Below are positions 27,101 through 40,763 of a stretch of DNA of 64,000 nucleotides, piece after piece (position 1 is the first letter of the stretch; the number at the start of each line of letters is the position of its first letter). Made by a program: the position numbers and the translations under genes. The DNA comes from Dirofilaria immitis. Taxonomy: Eukaryota; Nematoda; Chromadorea; Rhabditida; Onchocercidae. The DNA lies in assembly GCA_024305405.1 (NCBI GenBank), contig JAKNDB010000087.1:9302501-9366500 (forward strand), given 5' to 3'. Under the pieces are notes generated by a model. It was not told the DNA's origin and did no database searches. It saw only the letters and a list, made by a program, of their open reading frames with translations.

Positions 27101-30100
27101 TTAGGTTAATTTATTTTATCGTTAGTATTAAATTGTCGACGCAATGGTATGTATATAATTCGTAAAGTAATATCGCTACTGATTTTTCAATTTAGCTTGA
27201 ATGTTGGCATGCGCGATTTTCGAGAGTGTCAAACAACGCTCAGTTCGTCCACGTTACTCAAGCGTTGAATTCAACAGTGAAAGCATTAATACAGTCATCC
27301 ATGACAAGTCCCGTAACAATGGGCAAGATGATGCTCCATACAGTTACATTCTTCATTAATACTAGTGAATGGGATTTTTATTACGTTCTTTTGTAAAGTA
27401 AGTCAATTTAATCAATCATTTTTTATTGATTTTTTCATCTTTAATAGTTTCAGATTTGCTTGTGATTCCAAGCTATCCTGCATTTATACGATAGGCATTA
27501 GTAATCTTTATAACTTAATTTTTTAGTAAGTTCTTAGAAATTCCTTTTTGTTTCTCTATTATTATTTAGCAACGTTTAACTTATTTATTGGTTTTTTTCT
27601 TCATTCAGAGTGAAAAGTCCATTCTTGGATGCAGCAAAAATGATTGCTGCTTATATGACAAGTACCGATCCGGCAGTTGCTCGGCAAATTGTAGAAGGTC
27701 CGTGGTGGCATGTTATGAATTCAACATTCCAAGAATATCCATCGAGCAGGCATGTGATTTTTAGAACCAGAATTCGTTTATTCTTTTTCAGAGTATGAAT
27801 TTATGAATTTTTTTATTCTTTTTTGCTATAAAAAGACTTTCTACTTTTCTCTTTTCAGTAAGATAATGTATTACAGTAAGAGACGCAATGATGGATCATT
27901 GGTTCGTGAGCAAGCAAAACAGCTCCTGACAAGGACACAGTTTTTAGATATGTTACGACTCATCAAAGTATGCAAAATAATTTTTCTAAAACTGAAATTA
28001 AATAAATAAAGTAAGTGTAAAGGAAAATATTTTAAGTCCTGTTGCCTTCTTAGTAAATATTGTTACAGGAATACCGAACTATATCTTTCTTAATTAGCTT
28101 TCTTGCTAAAATGTTTGGCGCAGCTGGAAATACAAAAGTGAGGAAAGAATCCGATGGATTAATGTCAGGACAGGACATTAATAAAGATATATTTGTTGAA
28201 CATCCCGACTATTGGCAGTCCAGTTTCGAGTAAGTAGTATTTAGTAGTGTAAGGGAACAAACCGTAACTTACCGTTATACCTAAATTTCTGAAATAATTG
28301 GTTAGTTTGTAATAGCATGAAAGTAAGTGATTTGATGTGCTCAATAAAAAAATGATTTCAACATTTTAATTATTCAGCATGCAATTAAGATTATCTACCA
28401 TTATTGCAATTCTCAAAAATGTCTTGTTAGCTTTATTGGAATTTCTAAGATAAACATCTAAAGTTATTTGCTTATTATTAATACTGCTAGTCGTAAATCG
28501 AGCAGGATCGAAGTATCATGGATAGTTGAACTGATATTAGTTAGAGAATAAAAAACGTTTTCAGTAACTTTTTTTAGGAAGAAAGGATCCGATGATGAAA
28601 TATCTTTCAATTTGACATTTTTAATTGAATGTCTTGATACTGTATTCAAAAATGCGTTAATTGTTAATCCAATAAATGCATTCTGGCTACGGTCCTATGC
28701 TGATTTTTGCTTCGGTAGGATTACTGAATTTTTATTCCCTCTCAATTACTTAAAGGAGTCATTCCATTTTCGATTTCTTACATGAGTAATTGTAGCCTGC
28801 GATAAATTTGCCGATGCATTGGTTCTTTACATGGAAGCATGTGTGGCTTGCAGTGATTCTCTGATGAGACCTCTCCTGATAATGTTGTTGATGATGTGGC
28901 AAGTTCTCCAATCCTTATTGTTTTGTTGGTTGCTAAAGTTATGTTAGGATTAGAAAAAACGAAAAACTTCACAGATAGTCATATCAACATTAGAGAGCGT
29001 TATCAAACTAAATGCTATGGTGATAGAGATTATGAAATTTATAATTCTGATTGCAAATGAGAAAAAAATATGCTAGCAGTTGATGATAACGATAAAGTGA
29101 TAGATGACAGAATAGGTTGTAACTGTTCTATTAATTCTCAACTTCACAACTTCATTCCTGAAGGTTTTTCTACTTTTTTTCGTTAAGCATAATCTATAAT
29201 TTTTATTAGATGTGGCTCAAAGTGCAACGATGTTTGCGAATAAGTGGTGCTGAAACATTAAGTGTCTTGATTTGTCAACTCATGCGTAATCCTATCGAAC
29301 GGTACGTTCCAACAGCATCCTCTCTAATGGAAACCCACGGTGATACACTTGATGCTTGTACTGCCTATTTTCCACTTATTAGCGATATCAACTTAGCTGA
29401 ATTCATGAGTGGTTAGTACTTTCTATTCTGATGTCTCATTTCTATAAAATTTTTCTTTTTCTCGAAATGAATACTAATTATATTAGTTACTCATTGCTAA
29501 GTTGTTTTAGTATATTCATTTATAATTTCTTTGTAAACAATGGATGTAGCTGTTGAAACTCGCTTAGCAAAAATCTACAATTTTTGTTATGAAAATATTG
29601 AGAATAACACTCCTAACTATTCAGTAGGGAAATAAATTATATTCACTCACATATTCTGATGGTTCAGTGAAATCTTCTGCGCAAATGAAGGCTGAAAAGC
29701 TTAGGTGAAGTGATGACTGCTGTTAGTTGATCATACTAGATAGCGCAGATGAAGTTTTCCTGGTGAAGAGAGATGCATGCAGTGATTAGAAAATACTAAT
29801 TCTTAATTAGCACATCAGTATTATTGAAATTCTATAGTCACTATACTTTTCCTATTCGTTATCATATTTCCAGATGTATACGAAAAGCTTCATCTTCATA
29901 AAAAGAACAGCTGTTGGTATGATACTTCACTTTTATTATGCAAATGTTATTTGAGATATATGATAAATTTGATTCTAAGAGAAATTTTTGTTGTTAGCAG
30001 TTGAAATTTTTGAAAAGTAGTTTGATTGCTATTACAGCAAACTGATAATTATTCTTTTTCCTATTCATCAGTTTCATACTTTTTTTCAGTTACGAGCAAT

Positions 30101-30209
30101 TTCGGTACCAGAGATAAATTCTCACAACATGAGTCAATTAGAAAGGTTCCGGAGACGTGAACGATTTTTACTTGTTCTTTGTGCGCATGTATTCAGGATA
30201 CACTTTTGA
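21113..30209 (+). CDS. INTS8: Integrator complex subunit 8
   Basis: Subunit of the Integrator complex, which with its PP2A module processes snRNA 3' ends and attenuates transcription. Exons in phase: 21113-21215, 22249-22348, 22691-22760, 22833-23005, 23440-23500, 23654-23767, 24103-24222, 24306-24377, 24665-24835, 24972-25168, 25364-25468, 25569-25662, 25814-25923, 26009-26119, 26210-26338, 27196-27392, 27609-27749, 27859-27967, 28069-28229, 28578-28714, 28798-~28895, 29210-29411, ~29872-29915, 30090-30209. Family blocks include SVNWNLDLMK, NENDLAGYCEAY, WRLIVSFDMNEIKSLFAKMT, KRRNDGSLVREQ, NPINAFWLRSYADF, VQRCLRISGAETLSVLICQL and the C-terminal SQLERFRRRERFLL. The start ATG is five bases after a CTTTTTAG acceptor (likely trans-splice). 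Frame breaks are seen in the 197-nt exon 24972-25168, near 28865-28885, and at the junction before the last exon. One intron uses a GC donor (27750). Confidence 0.88.
26426..27095. mobile_element. Non-autonomous element with 31-bp terminal inverted repeats
   Basis: Termini 26437-26467 and 27051-27081 are inverted copies with one mismatch in 31 bases; each begins GCATAACGTATAAATAATTT. Weaker similarity continues about 10 bases outward on both sides. The element lies wholly within the INTS8 intron 26339-27195. No transposase frame is present, so it looks like a MITE or a composite. I could not identify a convincing target-site duplication. Confidence 0.7.
26595..26950 (+). pseudogene. cox1: Mitochondrial cox1-like fragment (numt)
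   Basis: Degraded reading shows the cytochrome oxidase I blocks MIIAIP, VKIFNWLGTF and FTIGGLSGIILSS in the right order, in changing frames and with T-rich coding-strand composition typical of nematode mtDNA. Subunit I is the haem-copper catalytic subunit of complex IV, but this copy is broken by several frameshifts and diverges after about 26760. It cannot be functional. It sits between the terminal inverted repeats of the element described at 26426-27095. Confidence 0.75.
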
Positions 30210-32504
30210 TTTTATTCATATAAAAAGTTTATAGTGGATGAAAAATATCACGTTTTTATCTAGAAAAAAATTGGAAATAAGTACGGAGATATTTCGAAAA
30301 TTCGGTTCACCTTCTCAATTAATATAAAATATTATTTAAGCATAGGATATATTTAAGGATGAAATATTACTTTTAAACTATTTCCATTGGTATTTCTATG
30401 GTATGTTTCTGAAATTTGTTGAAAAATTTATTTTTAAAAGAAATTTTTTTTCCTACTCATGGAATTAGTAGGAACTTAGAATAAAGCAATTCAAGAAGTT
30501 AATATTTATTCTAAAAATTTTTGATATTTTTTCACAGCTTAAATCTTGAAAGAAGACAAATTTATGTTTAATATATTTGGAATATTGTTTATTATGTTTT
30601 AATACATTCTGAAAAAATTTGTTTACTTCATTTAAATTGTCATTTGTCGCATCATACTCAAAAAGTATGTTTATAGAATTTACTCCGTGAAAATTGATCT
30701 TGCATTGAAAAAAAAGTCTAATAATCATAACTGAGAATCCTTTCAGTCACAATATGCTGACTAGAGCGGGCTATTGTTATCCTACATGCCTTCCAATCCT
30801 ATTTCAAAGAATTTTCAATCAGTCAAAGTTATTTAGTTTTTAATCAATGAAAAACAGACATTATAATCACCGTTTCTTTGTCCATCAATGCATGAATTAA
30901 ATGCTAAGTGCTTTGACTATGTCCATTAAGCTGATATACGATCGCTTTTCCAGTCTCCCGATATATCATCACTATTATCGGTACGTTGGATACACAAAAT
31001 GAAAAAGTTATGATAATTGACAAGTGAATTGTGATAGTATGTGATTTTTGCCTGCAAAAATGCAACAAGGTGATCGTTATGACCCTTAACCTCCTTGGTG
31101 AGGTATTTATTTATAAATATATATCATTCAAATAAAGTGGTAAATTAGCATATAAATGCAATTTGTTGTTTGACAAGATGTATTGAGCGATGAGGACTAT
31201 TTGTCGTGAATAATGAAAATGTACTTTGTTGCGTTTAGTTTAAAGATGCAAAAAATTTTTTTCAAGTCTCAAGGATTAATGTTTCATTATATAATCCTTC
31301 TAGAATCTATCCCGGAAATGTAATCAAAAGTTATGACGAATATAAGTCATTTTCTTTTTTTGTTTGTGGTTATGATGAGAAATCTGTAAAACTTTTCTAT
31401 TAATTATATAGAAGTAAGCAGAAATAAAAGAAATATGAATATCAAAAAAACAGATAAATTTGGCAGATCATTGATGGGATAATTGCAAGAATTTGTTGTA
31501 TTCAACTCAATGAAGCAATAACATTAATTCTTTTCAGATATGATTTCAATTTCGAAGAAGCAAACATTGATTCTGCGGCATTAGTATTATCTTCTAAAGA
31601 TGATATTTATCCATCCATCTATCCATCCATCCATCTATCCATCCATCCATCCATGCATCCATCCATCCATCCATCCATGCATCCATCCATCCATCCATCC
31701 ATCCATCCATCCATCCATCCATCCATCCATCCATCCATCCATCCATCCATCCATCCATCCATCCATCCATCCATCCATCCATCCATCCATCCATCTAATT
31801 CATCTTTTCTGTTATTTAAATCAGCGAACATTAGGCAGATAGAATTGTTGATATTGTTCCTCAAAAATTTCGAATATATATCTGTTTGAGATTATTTGAG
31901 TTATCATATTCATATTATATAGCATGGCGAGATTAATTTAATTTATGAAGTAAGTAATAATTAAATTCAGTGGAAAATTAATGAAAAATTTGATAAAAAC
32001 GAAAAAATTCTTCTCAATCTTTCCCTAGACGAATATATAGTTAGAATTATTACGAAATATACATTTTTTCAGGTAATTAATATTTTTTATGGATATTAAT
32101 CGCAAATAGCGCTTTGTTAAAATTTTTTGTCCCCAAAATTATTCCTATCATATTTTATATTATTTTAAATCATTAATGATATTTACGCATTATATATTTC
32201 GATCAAATTCATGCAAGAATATTCAAATTTTTAAATTAATTAGAATATTTTGATAGAAGTAATTTCAGTGTTTCATATCTGTAATTTTTACATTTATATC
32301 GGCAATATTTCATTCAATTATTTCTTTTGATAAACGATTTTTTTCTGTTTTTAGACAAAATTTTTGATTTTCAATTTTGGACGCTGAATTTTGATAGGTA
32401 ATTTTGGACATTGAATTTCGATAGGGAGAGATAAACGTAATCTTATCATAAATTATGGGAAAGAAAGAAACATTAAAACATTACTATTTATCCATCTAAT
32501 GCCA
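30210..32504. other. Intergenic between convergent INTS8 and meteorin-like genes
   Basis: 2.3 kb of AT-rich DNA holding the INTS8 3' UTR, a tetranucleotide satellite (listed separately) and no recognisable exon. An 87-residue minus-strand open frame at 30465-30728 shows no family features. Confidence 0.45.
31609..31796. repeat. (ATCC)n microsatellite
   Basis: About 47 copies of the tetranucleotide ATCC with a few interruptions (ATCT, ATGC) toward the left end; the right 110 bases are nearly pure. It generates artificial Met-Asp-Gly-Trp and His-Pro-Ser-Ile open frames on the two strands. Confidence 0.98.
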
Positions 32505-35500
32505 TCATAATAATTGACAAGGTATATTTTCGGATTGTTCTCGAGCAATTTCTATATAATACGAAGTTGTTGGTGAACAAATGATATGTACCGTATCGAA
32601 TTCCATTTTAGCGATATAAATTCGATTAATTTCATCTTTTTATACAAACAACCAAAACTGGCGCTAAAATTCGGGAATTAGAAATAATTCGTTGAAGTAT
32701 TTTTTAAATATACTTGGTAAATGGGAAATCATTATTATTATTATTGTTATTGTTACTATTATTATTGTTGCTATCATTATTATTATTATTATTATTACGG
32801 AATTTTTCAATTTTAAATTAATAATAAAAATTAAAATTTTGCCTTTTAGAATGCTTTGATTATTTCTTTTTTCAATAATTTGGTGATGATGCAATGGCCT
32901 TCGTAATATTTTATCGATCAGTATGTGGTCATTCGCATTACTTTGATGACCTTCAAACACTGAAAAAAAAAAAACTTTTAATTTCAACTCTTCTCCTTTC
33001 TTGATTAATGGAAAATTGGAATTGAAAATTTTCTTTAGTTTTTGTCTCCTCGTGTAAAAAAAAACATTACAAATTAGTGGCATCGAATATGATCAATTTT
33101 AATTTTTACTTATCAATTAATACGAATAAAAATTTCTAGTTTTTTTTTGTTTTTGTTCCAAAATTTCTCTTTCATTAAACGAAGAAAAAAAAAAGAAGAA
33201 AAGTTTAAAAATTATAATTAACAAACCAAAATCAGCATAATTACAAAATGCATTCATGATATCGATGCTTGAGCAATTATCGCATGATATTTTTTCATTA
33301 GAAATCAATGATGATTCCGGTAAAATTTGATACCGGAAAGCGGCAATTCGTTGTTTCCAAATTTGCATCTTATAAGCTTCGATAAAAAGTGTTATGTCTA
33401 TGCTAATATTCATACATTTTTGAAATTCCTTCGTTACATTCAGTAGATAATGATTATTTCCATCTACAATAGTAAAATTTATTGTATCAATGATAATTTA
33501 TAAAATTTTTGAACTCAAAAACTTAAATTCTAAATTTTTATACTTTTTTAAAAGAGAGAAAAGTATATATGTATGCATGGATACCTGATATATGATATGA
33601 TATTTTATAGACTGGCATAAAATGAATTCGAAGACAAATTCTTTCTTTATTTGTATTCTTCATCAAGAATCGAACATGCATTCCACCAATTGGATCATCC
33701 CATTGCAAATAACCACTTTTACATGATAAATTTAATTTTTGAATAATTTTATCATCACTTCCACCACTAAAGGAATCAATATTACATTTGCTATACATTA
33801 ATCAATTCTAAATGATCAATGATAGGAATAGAGTTTGATGAATCAATACAATGCATACATTAGCACATTTAATGTTACTTGGATAACTGATAATTTTGTA
33901 ATGAAGATTGCTTGGTTGATCAAATTAGTGACATGACTTTTGATAATTTGCATTGTTTACAGCGAATTATCAGAGTATGATATATTTGCATTATTTGTAA
34001 TATTTTAATGATTAATTTCATATTACTTTGATCTATTCCATATTTTTTTGACAAACCATTCAATAATCATATAAGATTAGTTGAATAAATATTGCTTATA
34101 TAAAAGAAATAATTTCGTTTATTAAATTAATGATATGATTAATTATAATGATTAGCAACAAATGATAATTCTTATCAATTTTTATCATTTCATAAAATTC
34201 TACAAACAAATCATAATCTTTCATTGAAAGATGAAAAAGGAAAATGATGATAAAGAAGGCTATAAATAGAAAAAAATAATATATATTTTGAATGTAGGGG
34301 TTGATGATTATGGTGTAAAGTTAAATTGAGCGTATAAAATAAATGATTTGGATAATGGATCGGAAACTTTTGTCAGTCAAAATATCTTATCAATCATTTG
34401 AATCAAATCAAAATTTAAATTTCAATCGATATTTTACATAAAAACAGCATAATGTAAAAATAGAAGTTTTTCTAAAAATATATTATTATTGGATGATTCA
34501 TTATGACAAATAATTAATCAAGCTTATACATTTATCATTTATCATCATCATTATAATCATTCGTTTCTTTTTTTTTCATTGATCTTCTTGAATTTCATTT
34601 ATTACAACAATTATGTGTAATGGCTCGTGTAATCGTTTCGGCAATTGAACAAAAAAGCGAACGATTTTTTTTTTTTTAAATAAAAATGAGACAAGAAAAA
34701 TCAACGAAAAGGAATTATTACGTATTTATTTCAATTGAATATTAAAAATTAATAATAATTAATTTTCTATTAAGTTTATTTATTAATTTATTAATATTAA
34801 ACAAACAAAAGAATATCCGATGAAACATCGCAAAATGATTGAAAGAAAGAAAGAAAATTTTAAAATTTTTAGGTAATATTTTTAATGACAATGACATAAT
34901 GTTATAGTTTAATTAGTTTAACTAATATTTCCTATTAATTAATTGCACTCTTATCTTCTTTTAATTTCTATTTCTTGTGATAAAATTTTTATCTGTTCCG
35001 CTATCGAAGTATTATTGTCGAATGATTAAATATTAAAAAGGTATGCCAAAGAAAAGGTATACCGGAAATAATATCAAAAAAAAATGAAAATCATTCAACG
35101 ATTTCTTCCAAATTTCTTTTACTTTAAATTACAAACATTTTTATGCAAATTTTGCAAAATATTCAATAAAAATTGCGATAATTCTGATAATTTAGATCAG
35201 AAAAAGTTAATAAATAATACAATTCTTTTTCAAATTTCATATTTTTTTATTTATCGGAAAATTTGAATTCTTTGTTGGTCTCTTAAAAATTTAAATTAAA
35301 CAACAGAAAATGCAAAAAAACTTTTTATAACTTTTTTCATTTTTAGTTTTTCTTAATTGATTAAAAAATTCAAAAATTTATGTAATATTTTATTTCCTAC
35401 TTTTTCCTTTTTGAGTATGTTTCTGTAAAAGAAAATGTCACAGATCAGTCAAAGGGTCATTAGATTCCCATAAATTTGTTTATCGACTTATCTATTCAAC

Positions 35501-36456
35501 TTGTTCCTTATCTCAAGTACATCGGTCGGGAACAATATTAGTGATGGGAAAAAGTTTCTATCATACAAAAGTCTCGAATTAAAATTGTTTTTTTAGTCTC
35601 AAAAATTTCATCAAATCGAAATTTCATCTAATCAAAAATATTTATCCAATGATGAAATATTCCTAAAGATTTAGAAGTTTTGTTAAATTAACAAATTTAA
35701 GATAAAATATTAATAAAATTTAGTTCTAAAAATTATTAACCTAAAGAGATAATAATTTTGTTCTTTAAAAAATAAATGATTGCTTACCTTATAAAGTCCA
35801 TGTTCACTTCATCTCCTACAGTTCCTACTTTTTCAGCTCATAGATGAAACTTAAGAGAGCGTTCAATAGATCAAGAAGAGGTCAAGTAAATTTCAGCTAA
35901 TGATATTTGATATAATGAGATAACAAATTCTTCAGATCATTTACCATACTTCATATTATTTTCGTCATTTTTCCAACTATTTATTTACTACAATCCTTTC
36001 TACAAAATTCGAATTTTAACTTATATTTAAAAAATTAAATTTGAAAAACTTTATTTTCTCATTTAATAGCTTTAATAAATGTTGCTTCATACTTGAAATT
36101 CTGAATTTATTTATTGATTTCTGTTTGATGCCGAAATATTTATTGCATAAAGATTTTTATGTTAAAATTTAAGTTTATGAATTTGATAAAATTCGCTATC
36201 TAATCAATTGGAATACATCCTTTCCTAAAATTTTTTTAAGCTTAGTATTTAAAATAACGAATTTAAATACATATATATAATACCTTGAATGCCATGTGCA
36301 ATGTGTACTTTGTTTCCATTCATTTATCATATTATCGTTATCGATATCACCAATAGTGGAAAGAGCGAATTTGCATATGTATATGTAAAGGAATAGCATT
36401 AATAATAGATGTTGAATAGATCGATTGCTGTACCAAACACCACAATTATGAATCAT
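32505..36456 (-). CDS. Meteorin-like secreted protein
   Basis: Exons in phase: 36456-36284, 33790-33585, 33463-33227, 32959 to about 32715, and 32635-32505 (TGA). The first exon gives a hydrophobic signal segment (LLLMLFLYIYICKF), then HCTWHS. The second gives SGGSDDK and SCKSGYLQWDDPIGGMHVRF. The third gives CMNISIDITLF, RIAAFRYQIL and CDNCSSIDIMNAFC. The last gives CSPTTSYYIEIAREQ and a final Cys. This order of Cys and aromatic blocks matches vertebrate meteorin and meteorin-like factors, secreted cytokine/neurotrophic proteins; the function in a nematode is unknown. The fourth exon ends in an Ile-rich stretch read through a (TTA)n tract, so its 3' boundary is uncertain. The start ATG 36456 lies nine bases past a TTTCATTCCAG acceptor. 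The first intron is long (2.5 kb). Confidence 0.72.
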
Positions 36457-36918
36457 TATTAATTGCTGGAATGAAAGAAATATATCAAAAATGATCAAGA
36501 ATGATCAAGGGATGATAAATATACACTTTGTATTGTTACAATACAAATAAAAAAACTCGCCTTTTACAATATATATTCTATTTTTTAAGTATACAAATCT
36601 TACAATATGCAAACTTATCCTTCTCACGAGATTTCTCTACTCATTCCGATCTCTCAGCCAAAATAAATCTCGATCCTTCATGATGTCTATATACGATATC
36701 TTATAGAGTAAACTTTAGCATCACGCAACACGTGTTTCATTCTCATACCGTATAAATCCCACCTCTATAAAACTTTTAACCACACCTACTCAAAACGAAC
36801 CAGATGATGTTTCAATTTTAGAATATTTCAATAATACTAAAAAATATGAATAAATTATTATGTTAAATAGAAGAATTAAATGCTTATTTATATATCATTT
36901 TAATAACAACATCCTTCC

Positions 36919-37014
36919 TTATTGATAGAGCAATGATATGATTTAATAACAATATGATTATTAATAGAGAAATGATATGATTCAACAACAATATGCTTAT
37001 TGATAGAGCAATGA
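36919..37014. repeat. 39-bp minisatellite, about 2.5 copies
   Basis: Units starting TTATTGATAGAGCAATGA occur at 36919, 36958 and 36997 with a few substitutions. Imperfect tandem array in intergenic DNA. Confidence 0.85.
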
Positions 37015-38163
37015 AAATTATAAATTGGAAGCATACTTATTATTTTATTTAATATAGCACAGATACATGCACGTAAAAGTATATATATACATAAATCGAT
37101 TATATATTCATATTAAATTATAAATTCATTAAATCATCCTGAAATTTCATATTTCATTGAAATTATTCTTTTAATTGAAATTTCTTGTAAAAATCAATTT
37201 GGGAAAAAATCCAAAATTTTCGTAAAAAAATAAAATTAAAAGCTTATACTTTTTTTTTCAACAAATTAACTGACAAAAACGCAATCATTTCCTACGAAAT
37301 GATTTATATTTGATTCGCAAAAGAAATGTTTAATATTTCTATTAGTTATATTATCATATCTATAACTGATATAATCAATTGCGATAAAATATATCAATTT
37401 TTGCATCAAATTTCACGATTTAACTGTTATCATTTTTTGTTGATATTTTTAAGATTTCCTAATCCAAATGCTACTTCATTGCGCGAAAGTATCCTAAGTT
37501 ATTAAAAAAAAAAAAAAAAAAGATTATGTCTGAGATAGAAAGCTATAAATACGACGAAATGAAAAATGCCGACAAAAAGATTTACAACTTTTTGTCTCCA
37601 AACAGACGTAGTATTTTTATAATTCATAAATTTTGTATCAGTAAAATTCATTCATATACTAACTAATCAATCAAAATCAAATCAATATTTTTCTGATTTC
37701 AAAAAATTTTCCCAGCATCAAGCAAGCCTTGGTTAATAAATATATAGATGGTATTTTCGAAATATTTTTAACAAAAAAAAAATGGACGAAAGAGTTGTGT
37801 AATGATTGAATTAAATGATTAAATAATCTTCGTAAAATTCAAAATGTCTTTTCTTTGCAATAATATTGCCAATAAAATTTGACCAAAATTGATAATAATA
37901 AATTTTTCAAAAAAAAGTTTTAAACATAAATATCTATGCTTTTGGTTGGATTGAAATATACAAAATATTTTTAATTTTCTTTCAAATTTTCATTTCCTTT
38001 TGATAACAGAAAAAATTAATAAATATTGAAAAAACCTTTTTTTCAATGATATGATATAAATTAGATTTATCAAAATTACTTCTTTATAGTTAAGACTAAT
38101 ATTGCTATAATTATTTATCGTTTTATTTTATGAATATTAATTGAAAGAAATAAAATCTCACAA

Positions 38164-38337
38164 ATGTATCAGGGCTCTATTCTTGTGCTATTCGGCTATG
38201 ATACAGCATTATCATGTGCTGTGTCTACGAGTATAGATCATATTCAAAAGGAAAAGGTCAATTGCTGTATTGCCCTAGGTGAAAAAGGAGTTGAGGCAAT
38301 GGAAGTTGAACTTGGAAATTATTGCTTTGCTGCTTAA
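38164..38337 (+). other. Orphan small open frame, 57 codons
   Basis: ATG to TAA frame with noticeably higher GC and a more protein-like composition (YQGSILVLFGYDTALSC, then a KEKVNCC and GEKGVEAMEVELGN tail) than the DNA around it. I do not recognise a family, signal peptide or splice partner. It could be a stray exon, a retrocopy fragment or chance. Confidence 0.25.
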
Positions 38338-39721
38338 CATTAATTATTAATTGGTATAATCTAAACAAAGAGTGGCTAAAACGCTGGAAATTTTTTTGAT
38401 GATCTTTCTTGTATTTTGTGTGGCAACAAATGTGGTTTTCTTCAAATGATTAAACCATAAGATCCAAGAATTTTGTCTATTACTTGGAAGATTGTATTAT
38501 TAGTGAATGAGTCATTTTAGTGAGTTTTTAAATTCACATTATTTCTCATTTTCCATAATATTTGAAATCTCAGTACTTTCATTCTTTTTTATTACATTAT
38601 ATCGATTTAGAATAGAAATGAAAGCAGCGAAATATATTACTCGAATATCAATGATAAAATATATGATGTAATAACAATCAATACTGAAAATTACTTTATT
38701 CAAGTACTAAAAGAATAACAATTAATAAATAATAGTTGTTTTTATTTTCTTCATGAATCATTATTTATTACTGTTTTCAAATTTTCTTTATGAGTTATTA
38801 TTTTATTACTGTTTTCAAATTGTTTTTAATTTAACTTTTAAATTGATTAATTCTTCAAATCCATATTTAATTTCATCGAAAATGCATAGATCGTTTAGAT
38901 GAATGATTTTAAAGTTTGATCATTTGATATGATAAGAAGGTATAACTTAAATTATTTGTCGTTTTCAAATCTCTATCGCTATAAACTGTGAAAGTTATTG
39001 TAAACATTTTTGAAATAAATGAACAGAAATTTATTAAGAAAGAGAAAATTCGACAACAGAGAAATATTTCCTTCTGTTCAAATGTCAATTTCGGCATATA
39101 TCAAATCATCAAGAGCGCTATTATCCAAGGGCGGTATTCTGTTTAAATTTTGCATTTTTGAATTTCTTTCGTATTTGAAAAATTTTTAGTAAACTTTTGA
39201 CTATCAATTTTCTCACCATTAATCATAATATTTTCGAAGCGTTTGATAGGGAAAAATATTTTTAAAGCATTTGATAAGAAGGATTCAAAGCACAGTTAGT
39301 TGGAGAAATTTAAATTTTCAAGAACTTCAAGGATAATTTTTTTCTGTGAAATTTAAGCGAAATAATTGAATTTCAATAGACCATAATAGCAATATCAAAG
39401 CATGATAAGGTGAAATATTTATTATCTAAAAAATATTTTAAAAGAGCCATGATAATCTGAAATAAAAATCTGAAATAAAACATCAAGCGATTCAACTTAA
39501 TAATCAGACTTTAGTTGATTCATTGAAAATTATTTCTCTATTCATTTCAACATAAATTTCAGGTAATTTGTGAAAGAAATTTCAATTTAGATATTCAGAA
39601 TGGCAACAGGTAAGCAAGTATCAGAGAATGAAATACTTAAAGTCTGAAAAATGGTAAACAAGCTGAGAAGAATGCAAGTAATAAATAATTCCGGTAAAAG
39701 CAGGAAATCTGCTCAAATATT

Positions 39722-39806
39722 GATTAATCAATAAATTCAGATACTGATCAATTAATAAATTCAAACACTGGTCAATCAATAAATTCAAATACTAATTAAT
39801 CAATAA
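39722..39806. repeat. 24-bp minisatellite, about 3.5 copies
   Basis: Diverged tandem units built around CAATCAATAAATTCAAATAC. Intergenic, no coding content. Confidence 0.85.
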
Positions 39807-40763
39807 AACAATGAGTAGGAAAGCATTCAATGTGCAATTTTTATCAAATAATTACAAAATAATGAATGGATTCATTGATTGATGCAAATTTGGATCATTT
39901 GTACAATAAAAGAAGAAAAAAATGGATGACTGATGAAAATCGATTATTAAAGTTTCAGATTTCATAAAGAATATAGAAGTACAAAGAGAAATACCTTATA
40001 GAGTAAATTGATAATTTATGCGAGATTTGAGGTAATCTATTACGTCATATTTTATGCATTATACATTCGCTTCATATAAAAAGAAATGAGTAATTAAGTT
40101 TATAATTATTCATCATATTAGATTTGTTTCTTTAATATTAGTTATGCAGATGATGAAAATGATTGATTCTTTAATTATCTCATGTGAATTAATTCGATTG
40201 TCTTTTCCTCAAAAAAATAATTATATGATGGGAAATGAAGTATTCAGTTACTGAGTTCGATTAAATACTACTTTCATTTGTTATCATTAATTAGATTGAA
40301 TAATAAGATGAATTATTATTATTAAATTTGATTTGTTTAAAACTTTTCTGAAAGAAAACTTAAAGAATCGTTTAAGTTATATAAAAAATGGCAGAAATTT
40401 TGCATAAATTGATTTTAATTTTTTTTTATAAATTAAATTAATGATAATATAATGATTAGATTTGTTACAAAATAAAAATTCTTAGATAAATTTAGTAATA
40501 AATATATTTAATGCATTAATAATAGTTGTCGAAAAAATTTCCAATGGAAAATTGAAAAAACACATTCTCTTTTATTATTATTATTATTATTATTAATTAT
40601 TCAATTGTATTATTAATTCGAAAATTCGATATTTGTAACAGAATTTTTTCATAATATCATAAAAATATAAATGAACTAAATTTTCTATTCAGATCTCAAT
40701 ATTTCGGTCGAATTTTTGAATTTTTAATAAATGCCATTTCTTACATAATTCATAATTCTTCCA

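Larger units (their letters stand above)
36457..40763. other. Gene-poor intergenic region with minisatellites
   Basis: 4.3 kb between the meteorin-like start and the end of the PAN gene. A GC-richer, pyrimidine-rich stretch at about 36600-36800 directly upstream of the meteorin-like gene may be its promoter. The rest is very AT-rich, with two minisatellites and one compositionally distinct small open frame, listed separately. Confidence 0.45.

Noticed and set aside
31594..31889. Open frames of 66-81 codons on both strands (repeating MDGW and HPSI)
   Set aside because: Pure translation of the (ATCC)n microsatellite.
32664..32860. Ile-rich stretch as a membrane anchor of the meteorin-like protein
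   Set aside because: It is translated from a (TTA)n tract near an uncertain splice boundary, and a later exon with the conserved Cys follows.
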